Origin: a candidate division WWE3 bacterium RIFCSPHIGHO2_02_FULL_38_14
Lineage (GTDB): Bacteria; Patescibacteriota; WWE3; UBA101185; UBA10185
Direction: 5' to 3'
Length of the DNA: 32,331 nt
Assembly: GCA_001772865.1 (NCBI GenBank)
Contig: MEVD01000007.1
Location: forward strand, 1 to 32,331
The translations under genes were made by a program, and so were the position numbers. This document shows, in pieces, positions 15,134-23,973 of the stretch. Below the pieces are notes generated by a model. The model did not search any database, was not told where the DNA came from, and saw only the letters and a program-made list of their open reading frames with translations. Numbering within the stretch: the first letter of the stretch is position 1; each line of letters starts with the position of its first letter.

Positions 15134-15163
15134 TTTATTGGGTCCTGAGAAAGGATGGGAGAG

Positions 15164-15463
15164 ATGGTTATTGTGGTAGATAGGACTGCTCCTTGTTTTG
15201 GCGAGGTGCAGGAGAATTGCGAGTCCTTCGAGAGATGGGTTCGCAAAGTTATTCAGAATTGGATAAGCGAACCTGTTGAGTTCAACTGGGTTCGCCCCCT
15301 TTCTGAGAGGGATGTACACCGCCCTCTAATAGTTTTGAAATTTCACTGGCCAGCTTGCGTATCGGAACCGAATGCTTTTGCATACGGACGCACCATTTTC
15401 GAATTACTCTGCAGGTCGGAGTATGAGGCGGACTTTCTGGTGTGTAGCAAGCCGGAGAGATAA
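15164..15463 (+). CDS. Small hypothetical protein with own promoter and terminator
   Basis: 99 residues, soluble, with four Cys (CFGEVQENC, PACVSE, LCRSE) and several Trp. No family recognised. ATG 15164 is preferred over 15155 because GAAAGGA would be 8 bases away instead of overlapping. Codon usage is GC-richer than the flanking Nudix and HD genes. It is a monocistronic unit with promoter, Shine-Dalgarno and terminator, like the 8470 and 11222 genes. Confidence 0.6.
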   Translation: MVIVVDRTAPCFGEVQENCESFERWVRKVIQNWISEPVEFNWVRPLSERDVHRPLIVLKFHWPACVSEPNAFAYGRTIFELLCRSEYEADFLVCSKPER

Positions 15464-15482
15464 ATTCAGGATCCAAAAAAGA

Positions 15483-15515
15483 GCCCGTAGTTTGCCTCAA
15501 ACATCGGGCTTTTTT
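15483..15515 (+). terminator. Intrinsic terminator of the 15164 gene
   Basis: GCCCG...CGGGC outer stem and GTTTG/CAAAC inner stem, separated by a 2-base mismatch (15483-15509), followed by six T. Confidence 0.85.
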
Positions 15516-15572
15516 CATACTAGTAAATATTTTCTAAAACGTAATGGATAGAAACATCTGCAGTTTTGAAAA

Positions 15573-16154
15573 TTATTTTCCCAAACTTTCAAACATCTTC
15601 AAATATTTTTTAATCTCCGGCATTAAAGGGTTTTGAGGCCAAATCTTTTCCAGCGCTTCGGTCATTAAGCGCTTTTTTATTACTTGTTTTACATAAGGGG
15701 CATTAAAATGCTTAGCGAATATATCCTTGCCAACACGTTTGCTTTCTACAGCGTTGTCGCGGATATTATGAAGAATGTCGGCTGATTTTACAAATACACT
15801 ATCTCTATCCCATTTTTTAACATTGTTTAATATAATTTGTTTTCTCTGGTCCCACGAATATTTACTTTTACTTTTTTCAGTGAGGTTTACTACAATTCTT
15901 GCCACTCTATTTCCGAATTCTTTTTCCAAGTATTTTTTAGTTATTTTTGTTTTAGTGGAATCTTCAATTACATCGTGCAGAATTCCGGCCGTAATTAAAT
16001 CTTCGTCAGCTCCCGCGCGGGCTAAAATTAATCCCGTTATTAATAAGTGGGTAATTACCGGAATGGTTGTTCCTTTTCGTACCTGTGCGCCTTCTATTTG
16101 ATGGATTTTTATAGCGAGGTCAATGGCTTTCTGAATCTTTTCCGAAAAGATCAT
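15573..16154 (-). CDS. HD-domain hydrolase, (p)ppGpp-hydrolase-like
   Basis: 193 residues. The HD metal site is complete: His36 (ITHLLIT), His60-Asp61 (GILHDVIEDS, with Glu64-Asp65) and Asp126 (KSADILHNIRD). The GILHDVIEDS and FGNRVARIVVNLTE segments closely follow the hydrolase domain of RelA/SpoT and MESH1 enzymes, so alarmone hydrolysis is the best guess. No synthetase domain is present. It starts 4 bases after the DPPR synthase stop on the same strand, so the two form an operon, though no metabolic link is obvious. Confidence 0.8.
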   Translation of the reverse strand: MIFSEKIQKAIDLAIKIHQIEGAQVRKGTTIPVITHLLITGLILARAGADEDLITAGILHDVIEDSTKTKITKKYLEKEFGNRVARIVVNLTEKSKSKYSWDQRKQIILNNVKKWDRDSVFVKSADILHNIRDNAVESKRVGKDIFAKHFNAPYVKQVIKKRLMTEALEKIWPQNPLMPEIKKYLKMFESLGK

Positions 16155-16158
16155 TGCA

Positions 16159-17115
16159 TTATGTTAACGCTGGAATCATATAAATAATAGACATTACTAC
16201 TCCGCCCCACATAACAACTGTTAAAAGCAAAGGCATGTCATTAAGCAGTACTCTTTCGGGAGATTCTCCTTCTTCTTTTTCATAAATTACATAAAGATAT
16301 CGCGCCACTCCGTAAATTATGAAGGGAATGGTTACCATCATCCATTTGGGGCTGCTCAAAATTGACGGCAGAATAGATTTTAATGTCTGGCTCACTTTAT
16401 CCGATGAGGTTTGGAAAGCAAAAAGCGCGTAGCTTATTATAGTAAATGAAGCCGACATCGAGATCATGCTGTCCAAAAGGCTGTCGGGGTAGTGCTTTAA
16501 AGTTTTGCGTGTGGTTTTTTCTTCGTCTGCTTCCGTAGGTATGGCGTGTCTTCTAAGTATTGTTTTTTCCGATCGTCTTTTTCCGAACGCGAGCAAAAGA
16601 GATAGACCAATAGTGGTTAGAATGAGCCACGAAGAAAGAGAATTACTTGTAGCGAATCCCCCTGCGAATACTCTTATTACAAAGCCGGTTGCAACAATCA
16701 GAGAGTCCAAAATAATTACGTTTCTGATCCAAAGTGAATAAAACAACTGCATTAAAATATAAGCGATCAATGCCACTGTAAAGTATGTTCCGATATTAGT
16801 TATGCTGAAAAAAATACTTCCAAAAATAAAAGCAGATGCTACCAGCCATGCAAGTACGGGCGAAAGTTTCCCCGAAGCAATAGGCCTGTTCTTTTTTATC
16901 GGGTGGAGCCTGTCTTTTGGTGCGTCTATTATGTCGTTTACCAGATAAACTCCTGAAGAAATAAAACAGAAAGCGATAAAAGCTTTAACACCCATTGTAA
17001 ATACTGAAGGAACTAAAACATTTCCGGAAAAAACCGCTGCAGCGAAAACACTTAAGTTTTTGAGCCACTGCCTGGGGCGTATTGTCCGGATTATTTGATA
17101 AGTAGTATTGATCAT
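16159..17115 (-). CDS. Decaprenyl-phosphate phosphoribosyltransferase (UbiA superfamily)
   Basis: 318 residues, polytopic. Transfers 5-phosphoribose from PRPP to polyprenyl phosphate, the first step toward lipid-linked arabinose or ribose donors for cell-envelope glycans. The start RPRQWLKNLSVFAA and the motif NDIIDAPKDRLHPIKKNRP with PIASG (about residues 61-84) carry the two Asp pairs of the Mg-PRPP site in DPPR synthases. About eight further hydrophobic segments follow. Length is normal. Presence of this gene suggests a pentose-containing surface polymer; that is inference. Confidence 0.88.
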   Translation of the reverse strand: MINTTYQIIRTIRPRQWLKNLSVFAAAVFSGNVLVPSVFTMGVKAFIAFCFISSGVYLVNDIIDAPKDRLHPIKKNRPIASGKLSPVLAWLVASAFIFGSIFFSITNIGTYFTVALIAYILMQLFYSLWIRNVIILDSLIVATGFVIRVFAGGFATSNSLSSWLILTTIGLSLLLAFGKRRSEKTILRRHAIPTEADEEKTTRKTLKHYPDSLLDSMISMSASFTIISYALFAFQTSSDKVSQTLKSILPSILSSPKWMMVTIPFIIYGVARYLYVIYEKEEGESPERVLLNDMPLLLTVVMWGGVVMSIIYMIPALT

Positions 17116-17163
17116 AGCCTTATTGTTTGATGATACGGGGTTTATTTGGCAGTTGCAAGTTAT

Positions 17164-17823
17164 TTACTTTTCTATTCTGTAACCGATTCCGTGGACTGTA
17201 ATTATTAAGTTTTTAATCTGCAGCGCCTTTCTCAGGCAGCTAATATGCACCTCTAAAGTATTAGATTCTCTGTAGTCTTCCACTTCCCATAAACTTTCAA
17301 TTAATGCATCTTTTGTAACTATGGTGTTTTTGTTAACAATCATATATTCCAGAATCTGATACTCTTTCTTTCTCAGTTTGATGTTTTTTTTGTCTTTAAA
17401 TACTTGTTTGTTTCTTAAGTCGACTTCTATGTTTTTTATCCGCACAATATCTGTGTAGTGATTCAATACTTTTCTTCTCATAACAGCTCTTATTCTGGAG
17501 TTTAGTTCCTGAATGTCGAAAGGTTTTTCTATGCAGTCATCGGCGCCGTTGTCCAGTGCCGCACACGGTGAGGTTTTTTCGCCTTTATTTATCATCATAA
17601 TAATCGGTGTGTCAATCTGCTTATTTCGAAGCATTGTGCAAATAGAGACTCCGTCCAAGTCGTTAAGTATTAAGTTTATTAGTATGGTATTGTAGTTGAT
17701 CGTAAGAGCAGTGTGCAGCCCGTCCTTTCCTGAATTTTCTATGTCAACAATATAACTACATTTAAGCAGCAAGTTTAATGTTTGTGTGAATTCACAGTCC
17801 TGGTCTATTATGAGTAGCCGCAT
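17164..17823 (-). CDS. OmpR-family response regulator with degenerate receiver
   Basis: 219 residues from ATG 17823, which gives the usual M-x-LLIID start; ATG 17874 would add 17 residues. Residues 1-115 have the receiver fold, but the phospho-acceptor is Asn50 (ILINLILNDLDG where ILLDLMLPDMDG is usual). The acidic pair is Asp7-Gln8, and the switch Thr is replaced (IIMMINKGE). Lys100 (EKPF) is kept. The C-terminal OmpR-type winged helix (LRKKEYQILEYMI ... ITVHGIGYRI) is intact. It should bind DNA but cannot be phosphorylated in the usual way. No histidine kinase is nearby. Confidence 0.85.
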   Translation of the reverse strand: MRLLIIDQDCEFTQTLNLLLKCSYIVDIENSGKDGLHTALTINYNTILINLILNDLDGVSICTMLRNKQIDTPIIMMINKGEKTSPCAALDNGADDCIEKPFDIQELNSRIRAVMRRKVLNHYTDIVRIKNIEVDLRNKQVFKDKKNIKLRKKEYQILEYMIVNKNTIVTKDALIESLWEVEDYRESNTLEVHISCLRKALQIKNLIITVHGIGYRIEK

Positions 17824-17972
17824 TTGCCTGTTCTTGTCGTCCAAGAGCAATTTTTTATTTATAAAGAATAGCATTCTAAATTAAATAATTGTTAAATCTT
17901 ATTGTAAGCACAACTTATTAATTGAAATCTGTGTAAATGATTAATTTAACCTGTTAAAATTGACTTACTGCC

Positions 17973-19676
17973 ATGAACGTCTTTGCCGAACTTAGTCTCA
18001 TAATAGTTATTGCCACGGTTATTGCTGGCGTAATGCGAGTTTTAAAACAGCCTTTAATAATGGGGCACATTATTACAGGAATTCTGGTCGGCCCTTATTT
18101 TTTAGGAATTTTTATTCACAAAGAAACGGTTGAAGTTTTTTCTCAGCTTGGCATTTCAATACTTTTATTTATAGTCGGTTTAAGTCTTTCTCCCAAAATA
18201 GTTAAAGAGGTTGGAAAAATCTCTATAATCACCGGTTTAAGCCAGATAGTTTTTACTACGTTTTTCGGATTTTTAATCGCTATGGTTTTTGGTTACAGTT
18301 TGATTTCTTCTTTTTATATTGCAATCGCGTTAACTTTCTCTTCTACAATAATTATTTTAAAACTTCTGTCCGATAAAAAAGACATTGAAAAGCTTTACGG
18401 GCGGATTGCTATTGGCTTATTGCTTGTTCAGGATTTGGTCGCAACAATTGTTTTAATTGTAATATCCACTATTTCCGGTGGAGACAATGCAGGACTGGAA
18501 ATTCTGTTTACCGCATTAAAAGGTCTTGCAGTGTGGATAGTATTTTCAATTGTCAGTGTTAAAGTGCTGCCTAATCTCAGCGGCTTTTTTGCTAAGTCGC
18601 AGGAATATCTGTTTTTATTTTCTATCGGCTGGGGTTTTGGAATGGCTTCTCTTTTCAATATATTAGGATTTTCGGTGGAAATCGGAGCTTTGGTGGCCGG
18701 TGTAACTTTATCTATTTCACCATTTGCACAGGAAATTAGCAACAAGCTCAAACCTTTACGCGATTTCTTTTTGATAATGTTTTTTATACTTTTGGGTTCT
18801 TCGGTAGAAATTTCAAATTTGGGATCTTTTATAGTTCCTGCAATAGTGTTTTCACTTTTTGTTTTAATCGGGAACCCGTTAATTATGATTATTATTACTG
18901 GTATGCAGGGCTTTAACAAAAAAACTAGCTTCAATGCAGGTTTGACAGTGGCGCAGATCAGCGAGTTTTCTTTAATTCTGGTATTGCTTGGATTAAAACT
19001 CGGTCACATTAATCAGCAAGTAGTGTCACTGGTTACACTTGTCGGTTTGGTTACGATTGCAGTATCGAGTTATTTAATATTGTATTCGGACAGGCTATAT
19101 ACTTATTTTGCCGGTTATTTAAGTATTTTTGAACGTAAAAAAACTATAAAAGAAGTTGAATCGATCGGAGTTTATGAAATAGTTTTGTTCGGGTGCAACA
19201 GAGTCGGGTATGACTTTATCCGCGCTTTCAAAAAACTCGGTTCGGCGTTTTTGGCTGTTGATTTTAATCCTGAAATAGTTGAAAGGCTGAAGGAGAAAAG
19301 AGTAAATGTTAAGTACGGCGACGCCGAAGATCCGGATTTTTTAGAAGAACTTGGATTAGAACATTCAAGAATATTAATTTCTACGATCCCGGATTTTGAA
19401 ACTAACCTGTTTCTATTGAAAAAAGCCAAAGCAGCGAATAGGCATATGATAGTAATTTTGATTTCATACAATTTGGAGGAAGCTATAGAACTTTACGAAC
19501 ACCAGGCAACCTATGTGATAATGCCGCACTTTATAGGAGGACAGTTTGCCGCAGAACTTGCAAAAAAAGCTCATACGGATAATACTAAGTTGCTGGTGGA
19601 GCGCGAGGGCCACATAGAATATTTAAAAGAGCGCCGGGCTTTGGGTCAGGCCCATCCGAGATGGGAACACCATTAG
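17973..19676 (+). CDS. CPA2-type cation:proton antiporter with TrkA-N domain (KefB-like)
   Basis: 567 residues. Residues 1-about 375 form a 10-12 helix antiporter domain with LKQPLIMGHIITGILVGP and LLVQDLVATIVL, family hallmarks. The second part is a Rossmann-type TrkA-N/RCK domain (VLFGCNRVGYDFIRAFKKLG, then LAVDFNP and YGDAEDPDFLEELGLE), which gates transport on nucleotide binding. It should exchange K+ or Na+ for H+ across the membrane. The C-terminal TrkA-C domain seems absent. The next gene begins 3 bases after its stop. Confidence 0.9.
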   Translation: MNVFAELSLIIVIATVIAGVMRVLKQPLIMGHIITGILVGPYFLGIFIHKETVEVFSQLGISILLFIVGLSLSPKIVKEVGKISIITGLSQIVFTTFFGFLIAMVFGYSLISSFYIAIALTFSSTIIILKLLSDKKDIEKLYGRIAIGLLLVQDLVATIVLIVISTISGGDNAGLEILFTALKGLAVWIVFSIVSVKVLPNLSGFFAKSQEYLFLFSIGWGFGMASLFNILGFSVEIGALVAGVTLSISPFAQEISNKLKPLRDFFLIMFFILLGSSVEISNLGSFIVPAIVFSLFVLIGNPLIMIIITGMQGFNKKTSFNAGLTVAQISEFSLILVLLGLKLGHINQQVVSLVTLVGLVTIAVSSYLILYSDRLYTYFAGYLSIFERKKTIKEVESIGVYEIVLFGCNRVGYDFIRAFKKLGSAFLAVDFNPEIVERLKEKRVNVKYGDAEDPDFLEELGLEHSRILISTIPDFETNLFLLKKAKAANRHMIVILISYNLEEAIELYEHQATYVIMPHFIGGQFAAELAKKAHTDNTKLLVEREGHIEYLKERRALGQAHPRWEHH

Positions 19677-19679
19677 TTT

Positions 19680-20390
19680 ATGCTTAATAAAAAAATTGAG
19701 TTTAAAGGACAGTCATCATTAGTCATTTTGTTTTTGATCGTATGTGTTATTTCTATTGTTGCAGTTTTCTTTGTAGTTTTGCGGGATCGAGTACCTAATT
19801 TCAGAGAACCTGCTCCTCCGAATCCGATAGCTCCAAATCCTATAGAAGTTCCACCCGTGCTGCCGGACTCGACAGAAATAATAAATAATTTTGAAACACC
19901 TCCTTTAACTGAAAAATACAATTGGGAGCAGGCATACGCCGCAGAAGACGACTTTGATTTTTATATTTGGTATGACAATAGATATAAAAGAAATAGTAGA
20001 ACCGGTGAAGGAGAAGTACAACAGCTAGAATTCAACGGAAGACTTAATAAAATTTCACTGTCCAAACTGGACAAAACCTCCTTGTTTGAAGGATACAATG
20101 TATTTGTAGAAACTTATATAAACGAGCTTAAAAAACTTGGCTGGGAGGAAAACACTAGCTACGGTGATTATTTCATAATGGGTATAAATGCCGATGGTAT
20201 AAACGCGAAAGTCAGAGGTTTGGTTAAAAAGGAAGAGGAATATATTTCTACGGTTGTGGTTGCGGCGAATTACGAAAGTAACTTCAGCGAATCTCCTGAA
20301 GAGGGTATAGTAGTAAACTGTCCATGTGATCTAACTTTAAAAGTTTTTATGGGAGATCCGCTGAACCTTGACCTTTTGAGCGGTAATTAA
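19680..20390 (+). CDS. Single-pass membrane protein with Pro-rich linker
   Basis: 236 residues. A short basic N-terminus, one transmembrane helix (about 12-34), a Pro-rich segment (PAPPNPIAPNPIEVPPVLP, about 43-62) and a soluble outer domain of about 160 residues rich in aromatic and acidic residues. No family recognised. The 3-base gap from the antiporter stop suggests cotranscription, so it may be an accessory to that transporter; this is inference. Confidence 0.65.
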   Translation: MLNKKIEFKGQSSLVILFLIVCVISIVAVFFVVLRDRVPNFREPAPPNPIAPNPIEVPPVLPDSTEIINNFETPPLTEKYNWEQAYAAEDDFDFYIWYDNRYKRNSRTGEGEVQQLEFNGRLNKISLSKLDKTSLFEGYNVFVETYINELKKLGWEENTSYGDYFIMGINADGINAKVRGLVKKEEEYISTVVVAANYESNFSESPEEGIVVNCPCDLTLKVFMGDPLNLDLLSGN

Positions 20391-20469
20391 AATGAAATTT
20401 TTATATTTTTTTACTTTGGTATAATTTTATGGACATTATCCCCATACTGATTGGCATAATTTATAGTTT

Positions 20470-21084
20470 ATGAGTATTAAAAACAAAGGTTATTTAGAAT
20501 ATTACTCTACGATATCTGAACTAAAGAAGAATCTAAAAAACCAGGGTTCTTATTACTTTCACTTAGGTAAAGGTGATATTGATCGAAAATATTTTCCCAC
20601 ACCCGAATGTTTGTTAGATAAAGTCAAATCAGCATTAGACAAGCAGTACTATAAATATTCGCATCCTCTGGGTAGAAATGATACTAGAAATCTGCTTGCT
20701 TTTTATCACAACTTATTAACAAAAGGCGAGCATTATTCGTCTGGAAACGTGGCACTGCTTATTTCTGCAACAAGTGGATTAAACGCTGTGGTAAATGTAT
20801 TAAAAAAAAAAATCGGGTTAAGGAAGGCCCTTATTACCAGACCGTCATTTATAAATTACAGACATATTTTTGAGAAACTGGATGTAGAATTGGTAAAAGT
20901 AGATGCTACCAGAGAAAATAATTTTAGCCCTTCGTGCGAAGATGTAATTTCGACGTTGGAGGATAATAGGGATATTAGACTAGTAGTAATATGCAATCCG
21001 AATTTTCCCTTCGGAAGGTTCTTAGAAGTGGAATGCTTTAGAGATATTTTAGACTATTGTGAAAGTAACGGTCTAAAGGAGTGA
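20470..21084 (+). pseudogene. Truncated PLP-dependent aminotransferase (class I/II), N-terminal half
   Basis: 204 residues that follow the fold-type I aminotransferase pattern: YFHLGKGDIDRKYFPTPE, KYSHPLGRNDTRNLLAFYH, SATSGLNAVVNVLKK, and CNPNFPFG (the NPxNPTG equivalent). The frame stops after YCESNGLKE, before the region holding the PLP Lys and the rest of the large domain; usual length is about 380-400. It cannot be catalytic as it stands. At its end it runs into a GNAT remnant (21069-21224) in another frame, so a deletion has probably fused two genes. Confidence 0.75.
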
Positions 21085-21224
21085 AGAAAATATCTGTTTT
21101 AATATCGAGTCTCTCGTATAAAGCCTTAAATTTATATAAGGACTTGGGGTATTCAATTGTTGAAAAGAAACCTGTAGGTCCTGATAAATTTATTTTTTAT
21201 CTTGAAAAGAAATCTTATTCATAG
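21069..21224 (+). pseudogene. C-terminal remnant of a GNAT acetyltransferase
   Basis: No start codon with an independent function is apparent. The frame reads SKGVKKISVLISSLSYKALN then LYKDLGYSIVEKK and ends in FIFYLEKKSYS. This is the last third of a GNAT fold (Gly-Val-x-x-Ile strand, the 'N-x-x-Ala-x-x-LY-x-x-x-GF' motif and the final strand). The acetyl-CoA loop that should precede it is missing. It overlaps the end of the aminotransferase remnant by 16 bases, marking the deletion joint. Confidence 0.55.
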
Positions 21225-21350
21225 TGAACGAGTGTTGCGGTAATCTGATTGCTTGATATACTTTTTTTGCTGTTAACTGGTAAAATCATTTTGAATCCGA
21301 AGGTTGTTGAGAACATAATAATCGTATAGTTTTATTTACTAAGTATTTTT

Positions 21351-21427
21351 GGGCCTGTAGCTCACTTGGCTAGAGCGCCGCATTCGCATTGCGGAGGCAG
21401 CGGGTTCGACTCCCGCCAGGTCCACCA
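21351..21427 (+). tRNA. tRNA-Ala (anticodon CGC), CCA encoded
   Basis: The acceptor GGGCCTG pairs with CAGGTCC (one G-U). The anticodon stem CCGCA/TGCGG closes the loop TTCGCAT, anticodon CGC, reading GCG. The T stem is GCGGG/CCCGC with loop TTCGACT, and ACCA is encoded. The third acceptor pair G3-U70 is the alanine identity element, as expected. Confidence 0.96.
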
Positions 21428-21444
21428 TTGGCTTTAGTTTTTAT

Positions 21445-23349
21445 TTATGAATGTAAGTTCACTACGCCATCTTTTACCATAAAAGTTCCCAGATATTTAT
21501 TTTGCAAAGATTCTTTAATTTGTGATTCTTCTTCTTTTCCTCCTTGTACCAGTAAGAATACAGTCTTATCGGAATTATTTACTACATAAGAAATAAACTT
21601 TATGAGTCTTTCTCTCGTATATTGAACGCCTTCCTCAAATCCTTTTGTTGTTCTTTCTAAACCTTCGTCCAGTAAAACAACAGGAGTGGGTCCTGTCAGG
21701 TAATAAGCTGTTAAAAGTCGAGCTTGTTGACCTCCACTTAAGTTTTGTATTTCCGTATCTAGTACATGAAGCTCATTTTCTCTAAAAAGTCCGGATCTTA
21801 TTAAAAAATCATCTAAGATTTTTTTGACACAAGAGTCTATATTTATTTGTTCTTCATTTTGTGGATCCTGTATGTTGTTTAATATGAAATCCTCATTACG
21901 CTCGTGAACGGCTGTGTCCAGTTCACAGTATTTTATTGTTAAAGCATTAAAGAATTCAGAAGATTCGTCTTTTAATAAGCGTGTTCTAAATAATTTTACA
22001 GGGGATGTACCAATAAAATCTATTTTTGACACCCAAACGTAGTTTATTAGGTCTCTGAGTTTCCAATAGTACATTTTATTTAAATCGTAATACTGCCCTT
22101 GTTTATCTAAAATTTGTATCTTTCCACTGGTTGGAAATATTTCACTGCCAATAATACTCATAAATAATGATTTACCCTCTCCAGAGTCTCCTGCTACAAC
22201 ATATAGTCCTTGTTTAAGTTTAATCTCAAGATCTTTTATTTGTAATAATTCCCGTTCTATTTCTTCCTTTCTGTAAACGATATCTTTAAATTCAATTGAA
22301 ATAGGGTTTGTTAGTTCTTTAGCATATTCAGTCTTGGGCAAAGTTAACGGCGATGGTACTGTTGTTTGCAGTTTTTCAAGGAAAGGTTCTAAATAATCCC
22401 ATCTGGCTATCAATGCATAAGGTAGCTCACGCGATATTTCATGTATTTTTGAGTCTATATAAGATGTTATGAGAATGAATACCAGCAAGGATTTAAACTC
22501 AATTTGGATTTTTCCAAAGTGTGCAAAAATAAAAAACATTAATATTATAAATATATTTGCGTAAACGTTAGCAAACACTTTTGCAAAAGTCATCTTTGGC
22601 ATGTTTGCATGCTTAATTGTGATATTTGGATAAGATGACGACTTTGAAACTTTTTGCAGAATATTGTTCTGTAAGTACTGATCCACGTTTTTGTATATTG
22701 TCTGCCATTTTCTATATAAACCGTCCATAATAGAAATGTAAAAAAAATGAGAAAAGGATAAGGTGATGAAAATTGCGAAAGTTACTAAATAGGGTAGTTC
22801 GTACCACTTATTTAAGAAATAAACAAATAATACTAGTGCGATAGTAAAAATAAACCAAATATGAGGAAATCTTTCCATTTGGCAAAAATATTTTATGTAC
22901 ATTCGCAAATTGTTCTTTTTGGAATATATCTCCGAGCCTGCATTTCTTTCTGTTATATATGCGCTTAATGAACTCGAGATAAGAGATTGGTGCAAGTAAA
23001 GGAAATCCTGCATGTAATTTGCAATCGCCATATTAATACCGTAAAAAATTATATTTACTATAAATACAGTTATATACTCTTTAACACCTCTAAATATAAT
23101 TGAATATATAAGCATTAAATATAGAAAAAGTCTTATAAGTTCCAGAGCATTTTGGAGCGTTCTGGATATAACTATCTTTTTGTATATGTTTGCCAAGTAA
23201 GCTTGATTTTCAGGTTTAGTCAGTTCAACTATCTTGAAGTAAGAGTCTTTATCAATTTTACCCACACGTAGCAGGCCATTTTTCCAATAAAATTTCCAAT
23301 CAATGGAAGATAGTTTGGTTTGTATTTTATTGTATATATAAATAAGCAT
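21445..23349 (-). CDS. ABC exporter-like protein with degenerate ATPase loops
   Basis: 634 residues in the type IV exporter layout: about six transmembrane segments in residues 60-330, then a nucleotide-binding domain. Walker A GDSGEGKS (about 387-394), signature LSGGQQAR and Walker B VVLLDEG are intact. However, the Q-loop lacks its Gln (YVWVSKIDFIGT), the D-loop is LERTT instead of SALD, and the H-switch His is Gln (VFLLVQGG). A half-transporter of this type should dimerise. With both flanking loops altered it may be a weak ATPase or need a partner. No partner or substrate gene is nearby. Confidence 0.8.
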   Translation of the reverse strand: MLIYIYNKIQTKLSSIDWKFYWKNGLLRVGKIDKDSYFKIVELTKPENQAYLANIYKKIVISRTLQNALELIRLFLYLMLIYSIIFRGVKEYITVFIVNIIFYGINMAIANYMQDFLYLHQSLISSSLSAYITERNAGSEIYSKKNNLRMYIKYFCQMERFPHIWFIFTIALVLFVYFLNKWYELPYLVTFAIFITLSFSHFFYISIMDGLYRKWQTIYKNVDQYLQNNILQKVSKSSSYPNITIKHANMPKMTFAKVFANVYANIFIILMFFIFAHFGKIQIEFKSLLVFILITSYIDSKIHEISRELPYALIARWDYLEPFLEKLQTTVPSPLTLPKTEYAKELTNPISIEFKDIVYRKEEIERELLQIKDLEIKLKQGLYVVAGDSGEGKSLFMSIIGSEIFPTSGKIQILDKQGQYYDLNKMYYWKLRDLINYVWVSKIDFIGTSPVKLFRTRLLKDESSEFFNALTIKYCELDTAVHERNEDFILNNIQDPQNEEQINIDSCVKKILDDFLIRSGLFRENELHVLDTEIQNLSGGQQARLLTAYYLTGPTPVVLLDEGLERTTKGFEEGVQYTRERLIKFISYVVNNSDKTVFLLVQGGKEEESQIKESLQNKYLGTFMVKDGVVNLHS

Positions 23350-23404
23350 AGTTTTAGGGGATTATAGCAGGTACATGCTAGTTAAATTCATTAAACTTGA
23401 TATG

Positions 23405-23410
23405 TATAAT
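23405..23410 (+). promoter_or_regulatory. -10 box of the 23417 gene (leaderless-type)
   Basis: TATAAT sits 6 bases before the ATG at 23417, the same spacing as for the Nudix gene and the 2055 gene. There is no Shine-Dalgarno. Confidence 0.5.
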
Positions 23411-23416
23411 AAGATT

Positions 23417-23956
23417 ATGAAAAAGGTAGTTCTGGCATTATGTGTTATTTTATTTTTCCTGCTGATATTTGTAATTTTTAAAAGCGTCAATTATGGAAGT
23501 CCACTGGAACAAAAGAACGGAAAAAAGGAATTTCTTTCCGGGGATACGTGCGAAATAAAGTTGGAGAAGATTAATAAATGGATCGATGAAAAGAATTACT
23601 GCGAAACTGTTGATGATTGTCAGGTAGACGAGTCTCATTTTGGATGTCCGGTGGGTTGTTATCAACTGATTAATAAAGGTGAAGGCCTTGAGGATGTACA
23701 AGTAGCTTATAATGCATATGTAGAATCTTGTGGGGCGTGCCTATTTGATTGTGGTAGAACTCCAGTAAAAGACGAAGTTAGATGTGTAAAAAACAAATGT
23801 GTTGATAAAAGGTATATGGACGAACAAGAAAAAGAAGGTTCTTTCTGTGGTGGAATTGCTAATATACCCTGTCCCGAAGGGTTCACTTGCAGGTTAGAAG
23901 GTAACTATCCTGATGCGGGAGGGAAATGTGTACCTTCTAGTAAGACTATTGGCTAA
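23417..23956 (+). CDS. Secreted or anchored Cys-rich protein
   Basis: 179 residues from ATG 23417, chosen because it gives a clean signal sequence (MKKVVLALCVILFFLLIFVI) and lies just after a -10 box; ATG 23375 would add 14 residues. About 16 Cys follow in the exported part, implying several disulfides. The end, CGGIANIPCPEGFTCRLEG ... GGKCV, matches a small Cys-rich module that I recall next to Kazal-type inhibitor domains in bacterial secreted proteins. The middle (CGACLFDCG, CVKNKCV) is not recognised. Function unknown; surface binding or inhibition is a guess. Confidence 0.65.
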   Translation: MKKVVLALCVILFFLLIFVIFKSVNYGSPLEQKNGKKEFLSGDTCEIKLEKINKWIDEKNYCETVDDCQVDESHFGCPVGCYQLINKGEGLEDVQVAYNAYVESCGACLFDCGRTPVKDEVRCVKNKCVDKRYMDEQEKEGSFCGGIANIPCPEGFTCRLEGNYPDAGGKCVPSSKTIG

Positions 23957-23973
23957 TATCCTTTAGATGGAAT

